A DNA stretch of 64,000 bases from assembly GCA_964017155.1 (NCBI GenBank), contig OZ024856.1:46246610-46310609 (forward strand), written 5' to 3'. The notes under the pieces are model-generated. The model was not told the origin of the DNA, searched no databases, and saw only the letters and a program-made list of their open reading frames with translations. Positions 1 to 11,043 of this stretch are shown piece by piece. Every line of letters starts with the position of its first letter. Position 1 is the stretch's first letter. The stretch is from Oasisia sp. SBJ-2009. Its lineage: Eukaryota > Annelida > Polychaeta > Sabellida > Siboglinidae. Made by a program: the position numbers and the translations under genes.

Positions 1-2829
1 CTATATAGCGCCACCTGGTGAAGTGAATGAAGAGTAGTGGCGCCTTCTAGCGTGATATATTGACATTATTCTGGGAACTCAACTCCGTGATAAATCGGTG
101 TATGCTTATCTGAACGCATATTTTGACATATTTTTGCTTCTCAAATATTTGTTAAGCGTACTGTATATTTCAGGGATCAGTGGACACGATAAAAATATTT
201 TTTGAGCAGATAAACTTTACCAACAATGTGTTGTATGAAGTTACTACATTAAAACTAAGGATATTTCATGATTTTCTTGTTTAAAAAAATATTAGGATTA
301 TAATAAAAAAGAGCAATATTTTAAATTAACACAATAGATGGCAATTTAACCAGTTTAAAAATACTAAAATGATGTTGTGAAGTGCAATAATATCTCGTAG
401 CAAACTCTGATTCGGAACTAGCCAATGAACTATACTAACTTTCTAATTCTATACATAGCCATTTTTGTGTCATCTGGATTTTTTAGATGTTTTAAAATAT
501 AATTGTTTTTTATCCCTAAATATGTCACCTTCAAATGACTGATCACTATACCAATGCTAAGGAATGGTGATATTCACATCACTATTATTGTGTGGAAACC
601 TGGTATGCATTTGTTGGTTAGTTTTGGGCTAGCTTCTATTCTCTTTTGTAACCAAAATAATGACAACTGAGAAAATGGCACCAAATGGTTCTACAAATAA
701 TATTTCATTAATAGTGACCAAAATATATAATTGTTTACCCCTCCCCCTTAATCCGTACACATATCCGACACACCTATTCAAGTGTTCACATATCATTAAC
801 CCTACAGATAATGACTTATAACATGCATACTGATACTATATAGACATATTTGTATCAAAATTGTTGAAATTATTATGTAAATAAATTAGATTGGGAGGCT
901 ATTTTACCCTAAATATCAATTTCTGTTTACAAATGCTGTCTCTATCTTTGTAAATTATCATGACATGTCAATCATAAAAACATGAAATGCATGCTAAATA
1001 AGAACTAGCACAATTTATGTGTGCATTAATTTGCTAGTTTTTTGGAGTCTAGCTGTTGTTTTTAAAGCTAAAATATAGTGACTAAGAATTGAGTATATGT
1101 TAAAATAAATTAATTTATTGTGAAGTCGACATGTCAAGCTGTCAAAAAGTTCAGAAAACAAAAATAATCATAAAAGTATTTTTTGGCACATGCACATAAT
1201 AGTATGAATACATTAACTCAAATATTGCACGGGAGCCAGTTTTGAAGACAGAAATTGATATATAGACATTGTATTATTGTATGGGGCAGACTCAATACCA
1301 CTGACCAAAAATTACCTCAATCTATAGCTATCATATGGCGGCCAAAAAAAGTGTGCATACATTCCCTTCGAACAATTCTGCAACTGTAACTGTGACCATA
1401 ATTGGACCGTGTACAAGATAACAAAACACATGTTACATATAATATGTATATCATTATATAATACATATTGGTACATTAAACATTATGGCAAATAATGCAT
1501 GTATGGATATATACAAGACAATGTGCTGGTTCATAAATACTGTCACTACTGAAATACAAATTATGTATGTTATGCACAGAGTTACTTATCTATGACCAAA
1601 GTTTGGCCATATCAGTGTCAACACTTGTGCCCTTCACAAGATCCTGTTCTTTTCTCAATCAGAACATTAAAAGGTGCTTCCTCACCTGGTTTAAAACATA
1701 ACAAAGAGCATTAGTTCGGTTTAAATTGACCAAATTACATCCAGTAACAACCCAAAGACAATTTCATAGCAGACTTTTTGCCTTCAACTTATCAAATTTG
1801 TCTGTTTTTGCGAGAGCAATGTAATGTAAATAATAACAATACATCCATGATTGTACATTTTAAGAATCCCTAGAACTAATTCTGAATCCAGATTTATATA
1901 AGCTTCGAGCTTGTCTGATGAATTCACCGATACTAAAACAACATATAACAAAATGCAAATGAGCTAAATCATTTTAAGTGAGAGGTGTGGGAAAGTTTGA
2001 ATTCTGGAAACACCATAACATCGCCCGATTTTTCAGTAGCGAAATGAACCACCCCAAAATGAACCACTGCACATATTTGGCATTGGTAATAAAATGCATT
2101 ATAGGTATTTATACCCTACATCGTCTTTGCTGGAGCGATCGTTCTTTGCGTGTTCTCCTTTCTTTGTGCGCTCTATACAAAGTAAACACGCGAGTCCTGT
2201 GTCCTCGGGCTCGTAGCTCACACTCGTCACGACACCGTCATCAATCAGCAACGAGTACCTGCAATCAAATCATTATTATTTGTAGAGCGCAGTGGCTCAG
2301 GGCCCGAGCGTCGGACTCTTGATTAATTTCTTGTAATCATAAGCCTTTGTTTCATAAGAATTGTTTTATTGATCCATAATCATCATGACAATGTATCGAT
2401 AAAATAACTGTGTATGCGCTGTTTCTAATTTGGGATCTGCCTAAACCATCCACAGTTCCACACAAGGCACAGTCATATTTGGTACCGTCTTTCAGACCTC
2501 TGTTTTTATAGGTTCAAGAAATGCGTTCCACCTCATCAACAAGTGTGTGTCTTCTACTGTGACATCTGTGGTCTGGGCATAGGTCACTGCGCATGGCTGA
2601 ATATTCATTATAATCAGGTTGCATCATTTACCAAGCAGGTGGCAGCAAATCTGATTAGTTAATCATTTTTGTTGCACAAACAACACCCATATTAGGCACA
2701 GATATGCAAGACACGAACAGCAACTACTTACTGGAAAATATTGTATTTTACAGTACATCTATAATGTATACATGCATACATAGAATCCCTTTACACCTAA
2801 TCAATTCAACTATTAAAGAACATAGTTAC
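1..2829. other. AT-rich flank, no confirmed gene
   Basis: The stretch is AT-rich with many stops in all frames. It should hold the missing 3' exon(s) of PRDX5 unless they lie beyond the left edge. A weak candidate lies around 1603-1656 on the minus strand. A 44-bp SINE head occurs at 2282-2325, and a short Cys-rich plus-strand frame at 2429-2662. Nothing else was recognised. Confidence 0.5.
2282..2325 (+). mobile_element. SINE 5' fragment (tRNA-like head only)
   Basis: The sequence agcgcagtggctcagg and the following bases match the head of the full SINE at 13706-14034. The match stops after about 44 bp, before the B box, so this is a truncated copy. Confidence 0.5.
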
Positions 2830-2924
2830 CTTTGTGATCTGTAATTTCCTAAGAAGCTCCTGAAGTCTATCGCCATTTCTATGGCTTTGGTGAATTTACA
2901 ATTTGTGTCCGCTAACATCCGGAG
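2830..2924 (-). CDS. PRDX5: PRDX5 exon 5
   Basis: 95 bases between acceptor atatttcag and donor gtaact. It encodes [19 protein letters not shown] followed by LGNYRSQ, aligning with the RLLADPTGAF...FGNRRLKR region. It ends in phase 2 (AG, probably completing an Arg), so at least one more coding exon must follow on the minus strand. I could not identify that exon securely between 1 and 2829. Confidence 0.85.
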
Positions 2925-5900
2925 CTGAAATATAAGAGATTTTCTACACTTGTCTATATGCAACCAAATGTTGTTACAGTAGTAACAAGTGGGTTAATAA
3001 CTGCTATTGAATCAAAGAACACAAGTTTTCATACAAACCATTTTATTCCAACCTGCACACATACGAAGCCATGACAGTTTCACACATTCAAATGTTTGTC
3101 TCTATTAAATGTATAATATTATATAAGTCTATTTACTCTACATTGCTCCAGTTCACTCAGCTGTATGAATGAGTACCTGGCTACAGACATTGGCAGATAC
3201 TTGTGTACAAACGGTCTTCGTGCATCCATTACAACTTGGCTAGAAGTGGAGATTGTGTTCAACAGAGCAGGTGAACCAGGAAGTATTGTAAAGTGCCTAG
3301 ATCAGTCCTGAGGACTGGATACTGCACTATATCTGAACTTACCTTTACCTTTCAAAGACATAGCATTGCTTTAAAATCACTGCGTTAACAAAGTAATTAT
3401 TACAAAACAAGCTAAGTTAATAATAAAAATTGTACCATAGCATGACCCATAAGGGTAATTATTGGTTACCTCGTCTGAGCCGTATTGGCTGTGCCATGCA
3501 TCCATCACGTATGGGTCATTGACAGACACACACGCCAGCACACTGTACCCTTCTTTCTGCAACAAAAACCCTTCTTTCTACAATATAAACCATTCTTTAA
3601 CCCTTCTTAAAACATATTGTTTATGTATGAAACTGGTCAACTATTAAAATATAGATATATTGTTAACCTATTGCTAAACCTGAAAATCAAAATTTGACTA
3701 CCATGATACTAAAAATTTAAAACAAAAACAGGCATCAGTACAAATTACAGTACATAATTAGAATTGATTTGTGGAAGTTAGTTGTAATTGAGCTGGCTTG
3801 AAATTGAATATTCTGCAGTAGCAGGCACGAGCCAATCGACTCATTTCAGTGACATTAAATGATGAACGTTTTAATAATATGTATCTAATTATATGTGATT
3901 ATATTTACACATTTTTCAAGCACAAATAAAACAGTGTTAAAACACACTTGAATACATTTTATGGGATTTGGAACTAATGTTTTGAAATATGGAATTATAC
4001 CTAACAAATAACAACTGACCTCCATGACTGGTTGAAAACAAATTAGGAGAAATGCCACAAATAGATACCTGAAATGTATCGAAGTGGGTGACATACTCAG
4101 GTATATGACCCTAAAACAGAAGAACAGAATAAATGGAGTGACACAGAATAGACAAACTACCACTGAACGAGTGTAACTATACTTCTTACAACAGCAGTGG
4201 GCATAAAAACACTGGACAATGGCTAATCATTTTTTGGCATATATATATATAAATATAAATATGGTACACTGTTTTTGAAATGCACATGAATTATGTAACT
4301 GAAGCACCACGTGGTATGATGGGACAACGCTATTGGTTGATGTATTATACCATCTACTCTTCCAGATGTATTCTTTTCAGATGGAAAGGAACACCACAGA
4401 GAGTTGAATCTCTTGTCTTTTTGTTCAGTTTTATGTGTTTTACATGGTTATGGATGGTTCAAAATACAGAGATGTATTGTCAGTTGGTGATGTAACATCA
4501 TATGGAATATTTTTACAATTATGAAAACTTGTTATAAAAGCATATACAATTACTGATTCAACAGTGTACCAGTATATGGCACACAGTTCTAGCAGGCACT
4601 ACACAACTCATACCAAGGAACATCCTGGCAGGAAGGCACCGGGCACTGCAAACAAGATGCCTTTCTTCCCTTTGAAAAGTTCATGTATATTCACAGCATT
4701 GTCAGGCGTCTTCTCATAAACGTCTACGTCTGGCAAGCGATCTCCAACCTGCAAAATATAATCGATATACTCCAGTAGAGGTTTACATGTATAGCAAAGT
4801 TACAAGTTAACTATCCATACCCTGGCATTCACACTTAAGCTTCAAGCACAGTGTTGTCTTTTATAATTGTATTTATTGGACAAATATTCTTCATTATATA
4901 GTGCTGGTTCGATACGCTATCGATATCAAAGCATATTGCTTGCCAGGCACTGGAACCTTGCAGAAACGATTGATTCGCCCCATGCGAACATAAGCAAGTC
5001 ACACTTAACCCTTTGCAGAAACAGATGGTTCGGCCCAGAGAGCCGAACACGCGTTTGGCCGAAACATCCGGCTCCCTCGAAACAGCTGTATATTTCAGTT
5101 GGGCTGGAATGCTGGTTTCTTTGACTAACAGTCAGGTGCTCTCTCTAACTAACAGCATCCCGGTCACCACCGTTGATGTTTTATTATGAATGGATAACAG
5201 TATTTTAATATTAATTCGATGAAAAATCAAAAGCAGATGTAGGTGTCAGGGATCATGTCAGCTTTGGGGCCACGACTAGTTTATTATTATAAAATAGGGG
5301 TTTGTGTTAGGGTATGCCTTATGCCATGGTGTGTGTATTGCATAATGCAGCATGCTACAGGAGCCCAACCTGCAGGGTAATCAATCAACCATAGGTCATT
5401 AACACAGTAGGAACCCTGACTACTAGAACCCAATTTTATAATAGTAGACTGGTCTACTCTAGATAAGCTGTGCCCCCCAAAGGCAAAGGGCAGGCAAAGC
5501 TGCCATGATCCGGTGTGGGTAACTGCAGACTCGGCATGGGCACACGGCTGGAATCTTGACATTTTGATATCTATATATTTCAACGAGAAAAGACAACATG
5601 CAAAGCTCTCATCTTAAATGTCTGGTCGTCATCTCAAGCCTAAATGTGGAAATATTAACAGCAAGTGCGACAACTGGATGCACGTGACGCTGGTGTAATC
5701 AAAACAAATCCAATGGCAATGGCCAATGCAGCTCAGATCGTGTTTACGGTCGTTACATAAACCGAGTCAGAGTTCACTACGAGGTCATTATTGCACTTCA
5801 CACGGCGTCATATTCGTACAAAATGTGGGCACACACATAGTACTTCCCGCTTACCTTAATGTTGTGATGTGATAGCACTTGTGTACTGAAATAGCGGCAC

Positions 5901-5944
5901 ATTTTCGACCGCCGAAGCGTCGCAACAACTACGCAGCCCGCCAT
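2830..5944 (-). CDS. PRDX5: Peroxiredoxin-5 (atypical 2-Cys thioredoxin peroxidase), five exons found, 3' end missing
   Basis: Peroxiredoxin-5 reduces hydrogen peroxide, alkyl hydroperoxides and peroxynitrite using thioredoxin, in mitochondria, peroxisomes and cytosol. Five minus-strand exons (5855-5944, 4614-4748, 4069-4110, 3470-3556, 2830-2924) splice in phase to 149 codons plus two bases. The product runs from an Arg-rich, presequence-like N-terminus through [28 protein letters not shown], the peroxidatic Cys73 in [22 protein letters not shown] and [11 protein letters not shown]. All of these align in order with PRDX5. Oddities: the family motif PxxxTxxC reads PxxxLxxC here (Leu70). The last roughly 35-40 residues, which normally carry the resolving Cys, were not found. 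A diverged SINE lies in the intron before the last exon. Family assignment is very secure; completeness and activity are not. Confidence 0.9.
3130..3350 (+). mobile_element. Diverged SINE copy lacking its head
   Basis: The central SINE domain (ttgctccagttcactcag, gagtacctggctacagac) and the 3' part (gaggactggatactgc) match the SINEs at 11755 and 13706. The tRNA-like head is absent. It sits in the PRDX5 intron between 2924 and 3470. Confidence 0.7.
3470..3556 (-). CDS. PRDX5: PRDX5 exon 4
   Basis: Twenty-nine codons between acceptor tctgttgcag-like (ttgcag) and donor gtaacc, phase 0 at both ends. The exon contains [16 protein letters not shown], the highly conserved central strand and loop of PRDX5, including the non-catalytic Cys seen in ACxSVND. 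Confidence 0.92.
4069..4110 (-). CDS. PRDX5: PRDX5 exon 3 (14 codons)
   Basis: A micro-exon of 42 bases between acceptor ctgttttag and donor gtatct. It encodes [14 protein letters not shown], matching the helix after the active-site Cys (THLPGFVEQAEAL in the human protein). Phase 0 at both ends joins it cleanly to exons 2 and 4. Confidence 0.88.
4614..4748 (-). CDS. PRDX5: PRDX5 exon 2 (peroxidatic cysteine exon)
   Basis: Acceptor ttttgcag and donor gtatga bound 45 codons in phase 0. The exon encodes [32 protein letters not shown] and PGCSL. The peroxidatic Cys is codon 4622-4620. Codon 4631-4629 is CTG (Leu) where the family has an active-site Thr. In family structures that Thr helps position the peroxide. 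Confidence 0.92.
5855..5944 (-). CDS. PRDX5: PRDX5 exon 1 (start codon and probable mitochondrial presequence)
   Basis: Thirty codons beginning [20 protein letters not shown] and ending HHNIK, phase 0, donor gtaagc. The N-terminus is Arg-rich with no acidic residue before the mature domain, as expected for a matrix-targeting presequence. This ATG was chosen for its good context (gcagcATGG) and because it lies close to the mature start. An in-frame upstream ATG at 6031 would add 29 residues and cannot be excluded. Confidence 0.8.
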
Positions 5945-6085
5945 GCTGCGAAATGACGTCACGAGGGAAATCTCTCTGCGTACAGTGGCCCCATCTATCG
6001 TTTTATCCGTAACTTGACTTCGACTCCCCAAGCGTGATACTAACTACTTTTCAGTCATGGTTGGGTGCGCACTGCGCACGCGGTG
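5945..6085 (-). promoter_or_regulatory. Probable PRDX5 promoter / 5' flank
   Basis: The sequence upstream of the PRDX5 ATG is richer in CpG than its surroundings, from about 5750 to 6085. A GCGCAC-rich site at 6066-6082 (TGCGCACTGCGCACGCG) resembles a binding site for NRF1, a factor that commonly drives nuclear genes for mitochondrial proteins. No TATA box stands out. The promoter role is inferred from position and composition. Confidence 0.35.
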
Positions 6086-6474
6086 ATAGCTAATTGGTGT
6101 TGTCTGTGTTAGAGTTTGCTTAATCAAGTGTAGCTGTGTGTGGTGCTTCTTATTGTCTTCGTCAACACTTCAACAAGCTTGAGATGGAGTATTTTCCAGT
6201 CATTGTTGAGTGCGCATGTCGTGTCTATGACTATGTCTATGACTATGTCTATGAGTATGAACTTGAAGGCTTTGCCTTGGCTTTGAAGCTTGATTTTACT
6301 GGCTGCATTATTACGTCATTAATTAGTTTGCTTTATTGCAATGCATATGGCTTTGTAATACTATTCATCAAGTCTGGCAGTTCTTACTGGCAGTACGAAA
6401 TTGTAAAGGACATATTAATGTCCAAGGAAAAATATGTTTTTTACATGCATATATACTACATACCCAGATAACAG

Positions 6475-7005
6475 ACCCACGTTGGGCCAACGTTGGCATT
6501 TTACGTTGGGCCAACATTGGCAACGTACGTTGGGCCAATGTCATTTTGCTCGTTGGCCCCTCGTTGGCCCAACATGTTGACCCAACGTTGGGCCAACGTT
6601 GGCAAATTATAATCCAACATTGGCCCAACGTTGGGCCAATGTTGGCTCAATGTTGGGCCAACATTGGATCAACGTTGGGCCAACGTTGGGTTATGGATGT
6701 GCCACCGTTGGCCCAACATTGGGTTATGGATGTGCCACTGTTGGCCCAACATTGGCTCAATGTTGGGCCAACGTTGGGTTATGGATGTACCACCGTTGGC
6801 CCAACGTTGGGTTATGGATGTGCCACTGTTGGCCCAACATTGGCTCAATGTTGGGTCAACGTTGGCTCAATGTTGGGCCAACGTTGGATCAATGTTGGGC
6901 CAACGTTGGGTTATGGATGTGCCACCGTTGGCCCAACGTTGGGCTATGGATGTGCCACTGTTGGCCCAACATTGGCTCAATGTTGGGTCAACGTTGGCAC
7001 ATCCA
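6475..7005. repeat. Palindromic GTTGGGCCAAC array, left arm
   Basis: Dozens of copies of CAACGTTGGGCCAA variants are present. Because CCAACGTTGG and TTGGGCCAA are both self-complementary, the array is palindromic at unit level. A higher-order insertion (gttatggatgtgccac) recurs about seven times between 6690 and 6960. Open frames on both strands here (for example 6336-7049) are by-products of the repeat. Confidence 0.9.
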
Positions 7006-7134
7006 TCTTTTTTGGTCTTGTATTTAGAAGCTACACGTTTCTTATATAGCACACATGCAGGTCTTGGTTTTTTAATAATGGTTTATTAATATGGAACTGC
7101 TCATAACATTGATACGGTCACATCACTACACATA

Positions 7135-7369
7135 AATACACCCACACACATGCACACACTCACATACATCTACATACACACCACCGCAGCTACACGCACA
7201 CAGCAGCATAGCACACAACACACTCACTCACACACATCTACATACAAACCACCTGAGTTACACGTTGACAACAGCATAGCACACAACACACTCACCCACT
7301 CACTCACTCACTCACACACACATGTACACACACTCACACACATCTACATACACACCACCACAGCTAAAT

Positions 7370-7423
<54 letters not shown>

Positions 7424-7789
7424 ACACACACATACACACACACATACAACACAAACACCACACACGACATAAACACACATATGTACACCTATGTATGTAT
7501 GCATAAACACAAGTGTGCACTCGTGTTCACACACTCGTATGCACACACATGTGCACACATACATATGCACACACATGTATGTGTGCATAAGTATGCACAC
7601 ACGGATTGATTCGCAGGTATACACATATAGACAACCAACACCCACACAGACAATACATAATCACCACACACACACCACATATACACATGCACACAAGTAC
7701 ACTTATGCACAAACAAGTATACATACACACACGTATATATGTACACACATGGGTATGCATACATATACACACATGTATGCACACATAGG

Positions 7790-7840
<51 letters not shown>

Positions 7841-8041
7841 ACACACACACGTACAACCAACATACACATACCACATGTTTGTGCATAAGTGTACTTGTGT
7901 GCATGTGTACATGTGGTGTATGGTGTTTATATGTTGTCTATGTGTGTGTATGTGTGTGTGTTGGTTGTCTATATGTGTATACCTGCGAATCGATCCTTGT
8001 GTTGCATGCATATGTACACATACATGTGTGTGCATATATAT

Positions 8042-8077
<36 letters not shown>

Positions 8078-8515
8078 GTGCACATGTATGTGCATATGAG
8101 TGTGTGAACATGAGTGTGCACATTTGTGTTTATGCATACATAGGTGTGCATATGTGTGTTATGTGGTGTGTGTGGTGTTTATGTGTGTGAGTGATCGAGT
8201 GTGTGTGGGTGTGTGTACACGTGTGTGTGTGTGTGTGCGTGCGTGCGTGCGGGTGCGTGCGTGCGTGTGTGAGTGACTGCATGAGTATGTGTGTGTGTGT
8301 GTTGTGTGCTATGCTGTTGTGTGCATATAGCTATGGTGGTGTGTATATGTAGATGTGTGTGACTCAATGTGAGTGTGTGTACATGTGTGTGTGTGTGAGT
8401 GAGTGAGTGAGTGTGTTGTGTGCTATGCTGTTGTGTACTTGTAGCTGTGATGGTGTGTATGTAGATGTGTGTGCATGAGTGTGTGCTTGTGTGTGGGTGT
8501 ATTTAAGTGTAGGGA
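7135..8515. repeat. Compound CA / TG / TA microsatellite core
   Basis: CA-rich tracts (7135-7860) switch to TG-rich tracts (7870-8500), with pure (CA)n at 7371-7416 and 7794-7834 and (TA)n at 8036-8078. The CA-to-TG switch is what an inverted repeat predicts. His/Thr-rich and Cys/Val-rich frames in this span are not genes. Confidence 0.9.
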
Positions 8516-8668
8516 TGTGACGGTATCATATGTTATGAGCAGTTCCATATTAATAAACCATTATTTAAAACCAAGACCAGTGTGCTATATAAGAAACATG
8601 TAGCTTCTAAACACAAGACCAAAAAATATTTTCGTTAAGCCAATTAACGCTGGCCGAACATAAAAACC

Positions 8669-9360
8669 TTACGTTGGCCCAACACAACGTTGGCCCAACA
8701 CAAAAACACATACTGCACATAAGCTTACGTTGGCCCAACATTGGGCCAACGTTGGCCCAATACAAAACCAATGTTGGCTGAACGTTGGATTATAATTTGC
8801 CAACGTTGGTCCAATGTTGGTCCAACTAGCAAAATGACGTTGGCCCAACGCCCAATGTAAAATGCCAACGTTGGCCCAATGTTGGCCCAACATTGGATTA
8901 TAATTTGCCAATGTTGGCCCAACGTTGGCCCAACATGTTGGGCCAATGTAGGGCCAACGAGCAAAATGACGTTGGCCCAATTTTATTTTCCAACGTTGGC
9001 CCAATGTAAAATGCCAACGTTGGCCCAACGTTGGATTATAATTTGGCAACGTTGGTCCAACATAGGGCCAACGAGCAAAATGACGTTGGCCCAACGTATT
9101 TTGCCAACGTTGGCCCAATGTAAAATGCCAACGTTGGCCCAACGTTGGCCCAAATTTGTATAACTGAAAATTTAACTGTATAATTATGTGGATTGTGTCA
9201 TTAATTGAACCACCACTGTACCAACATTAATAATATCAAACTCAGTTTATTTGAAATTTATGTTGGCGGTACATCGTTGGCCCAACGTTGTTCACCCAAC
9301 GCCAACATTATGCCAATGGTACCATAGTTGGGCCAACATTGGGCCAACGTAGGCTTGCTA
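8669..9360. repeat. Palindromic GTTGGGCCAAC array, right arm
   Basis: Same family as the left arm, in inverted orientation relative to the element. It uses a different higher-order spacer (ggattataatttgcc, aatgtaaaatgcc, gagcaaaatgac). The arms therefore evolved or expanded partly independently after formation. Confidence 0.85.
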
Positions 9361-9366
9361 TCTGGG

Positions 9367-10879
9367 TAGTCTTGTCACCCTGCATGCTTAATTTGCACTC
9401 TTTTCACTTCAGGATCTGGGTAGCCCCCTAATTTAGGGGGCCTAAAAGCTCAGGAACGGGGTTGAATTGGGGACGCAGTTTGATAGTTTCCGAGGCATAA
9501 AAAGGTGTTATCTTGATCCTAAATTATTAGGCGGGAGGAAGCTTTTTGGAGAGAGCATGACAAGTAAATTTAGGGAAATCTCTCGTTGGATATATTGCTT
9601 TTTTTGGAGAGCATGTAAATTTTGGCAAGCGTCTTTAGTTGGGTGTATTGGTAGATATTTTGAGAACCTAATTATAGTTATTTGCTTTGGACTCACCAGC
9701 CCTGTGTAAAATCACCCTCTTAGATACCGAAAGAAGACACGCTTGAATGACATGGAAATTACACAGCTGGACAGTAGCAATTACAATGGACAAACACTGT
9801 AACTTAATTGTATAATTAGGACAATTTCCTTTAGTATTCATGAAATAACTAGGGATACTTTAGGATTTGGTAATCTATACAAACCATTTTAAGCTGTTTG
9901 CCAGTATTATACGAGATGTTGCATGAAAACAAACAACACTGCAACAGTTTGCTCTTGACAAAGCAGTATTTTAATAAACAAATTCAAAGATATTATATAT
10001 CTTTAGCCCTATACAAACATCATAATTTTATGTACATAGTTTACATATAACTGTAGACATTCTTTGGCACAACTACATAAAACTGCACATTCAAGTACAG
10101 CTTTTAACTATATCTTAAACAATGATTGTTGACTTAATAATGATCAATTTACTGTGAGCTGTGTATATTAACACATTGTCTACGTAATTATGTAGCCATT
10201 GTATTTACATATTACAAAACTGATCTTTTCTATGTCGTCTTTCTGTATGCCCATTAAGACCTGATTGCATCAATTGTCACACCCCCAAGTTCACATATTA
10301 TTATCTGAAACTGTGTAGGCAGAGATAACAGCTGATATGCTCTTTCATCCCAACAGCGATCCCAATCAGTGGGAACAAATTCCTCTGAGCAAATACCGTA
10401 CAGATGTCAAATATTGCGTGCCAGTGCTTATTCTTAATGGCACTGTGGCGTTGCAGTTTAACTTCATAATTATATCATCCAGAATTCTTCATGAGGTAGT
10501 TTTTAAAAGAAACCGCAAATGAAGAAATTACCAAATAAAATCAACATCACGCTGAATGATATATCGACTAAATGTCATGCTGTGCAGTAGTGTAATGCTT
10601 GTGAGTTGACAAGTTATATACCTAGCTTTAAGAAAGACTGCAGTCGTATGTACATGTTTCAATGTTGTGTGTCTTTAATACATGCGGATTATAATACAGT
10701 GACAAATGACACATAAACAAACATGTGGGCAAAGAAATGCATGAAAGACTTCTTATAATAGTGACAAAAACATTGTAATTCCTGGCGTTAATGCTGCTCC
10801 GTTCAGTAAGACATGCAATGAATGGTAATGTACAGCTGCAGTCATTGAGGGCGATCTAGGGTCACTGAGGTGACGGTGG
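9367..10879. other. Intergenic region and RhoGEF 3' flank
   Basis: No gene was recognised. 9410-9715 is slightly GC-richer with an 80-codon plus-strand frame (9467-9709) that resembles nothing I know. On the minus strand downstream of the RhoGEF stop, an ATTAAA at 10679-10674 is the nearest poly(A)-signal candidate. That would give a 3' UTR of roughly 200 bases. Confidence 0.4.
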
Positions 10880-11043
10880 TCACCGCTTCCCCTTCCGACG
10901 ACCAAATGGGTGGAATCCCGACTTCTTTGAGGGAGAGGGAATGGAGGTGGCGCGGGGAAGGGAGGAGTGGCCGGGCAAGTTCAGTGGCATGTCCTGGCTG
11001 AACGACGTGCTTGTCTCCATCGACTTCCGCTTGTCTCCTTTCC
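10880..11043 (-). CDS. ARHGEF4-like: RhoGEF exon 14: basic C-terminal tail and stop
   Basis: Acceptor gtgtgttgcag is followed by a frame set by exon 13 (one base carried over). It gives [20 protein letters not shown], then [20 protein letters not shown] and GRRKGKR, stop TGA at 10882-10880. A different open frame across the same bases is out of phase with exon 13. The Ser-rich then Lys/Arg-rich ending resembles the collybistin tail, supporting this reading. Confidence 0.85.

Larger units (their letters stand above)
6463..9366. mobile_element. 2.9-kb non-autonomous foldback (giant palindromic) element
   Basis: The two ends are inverted (CCCAGATA at 6463 and TATCTGGG at 9366). Each end is flanked by TA, consistent with a TA target duplication. 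Inward, both arms carry GTTGGGCCAAC-type arrays (6475-7005 and about 8669-9360). Next comes a unique inverted segment (7017-7140 against 8505-8635, nearly identical after reverse complementing). CA/TG microsatellites then converge on a centre near 7.8 kb. Unique islands inside also pair, for example near 7597-7635 with 7960-7995. No transposase frame is present, so mobility would need factors supplied elsewhere. The superfamily is uncertain; the TA flanks suggest a Tc1/mariner-like or similar mechanism. Confidence 0.75.

Noticed and set aside
6336..7089. 142-237-codon frames on both strands in the GTTGGGCCAAC array
   Set aside because: The units are palindromic and stop-free, so every frame looks coding. 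The frames run out exactly where the array ends.
7150..8367. His/Thr-rich and Cys/Val-rich frames
   Set aside because: These are translations of CA/TG/TA microsatellites.
6463..9366. CRISPR-like or tRNA-array interpretation of the regular repeats
   Set aside because: The units are contiguous palindromic satellite without spacers, in a clearly eukaryotic context.
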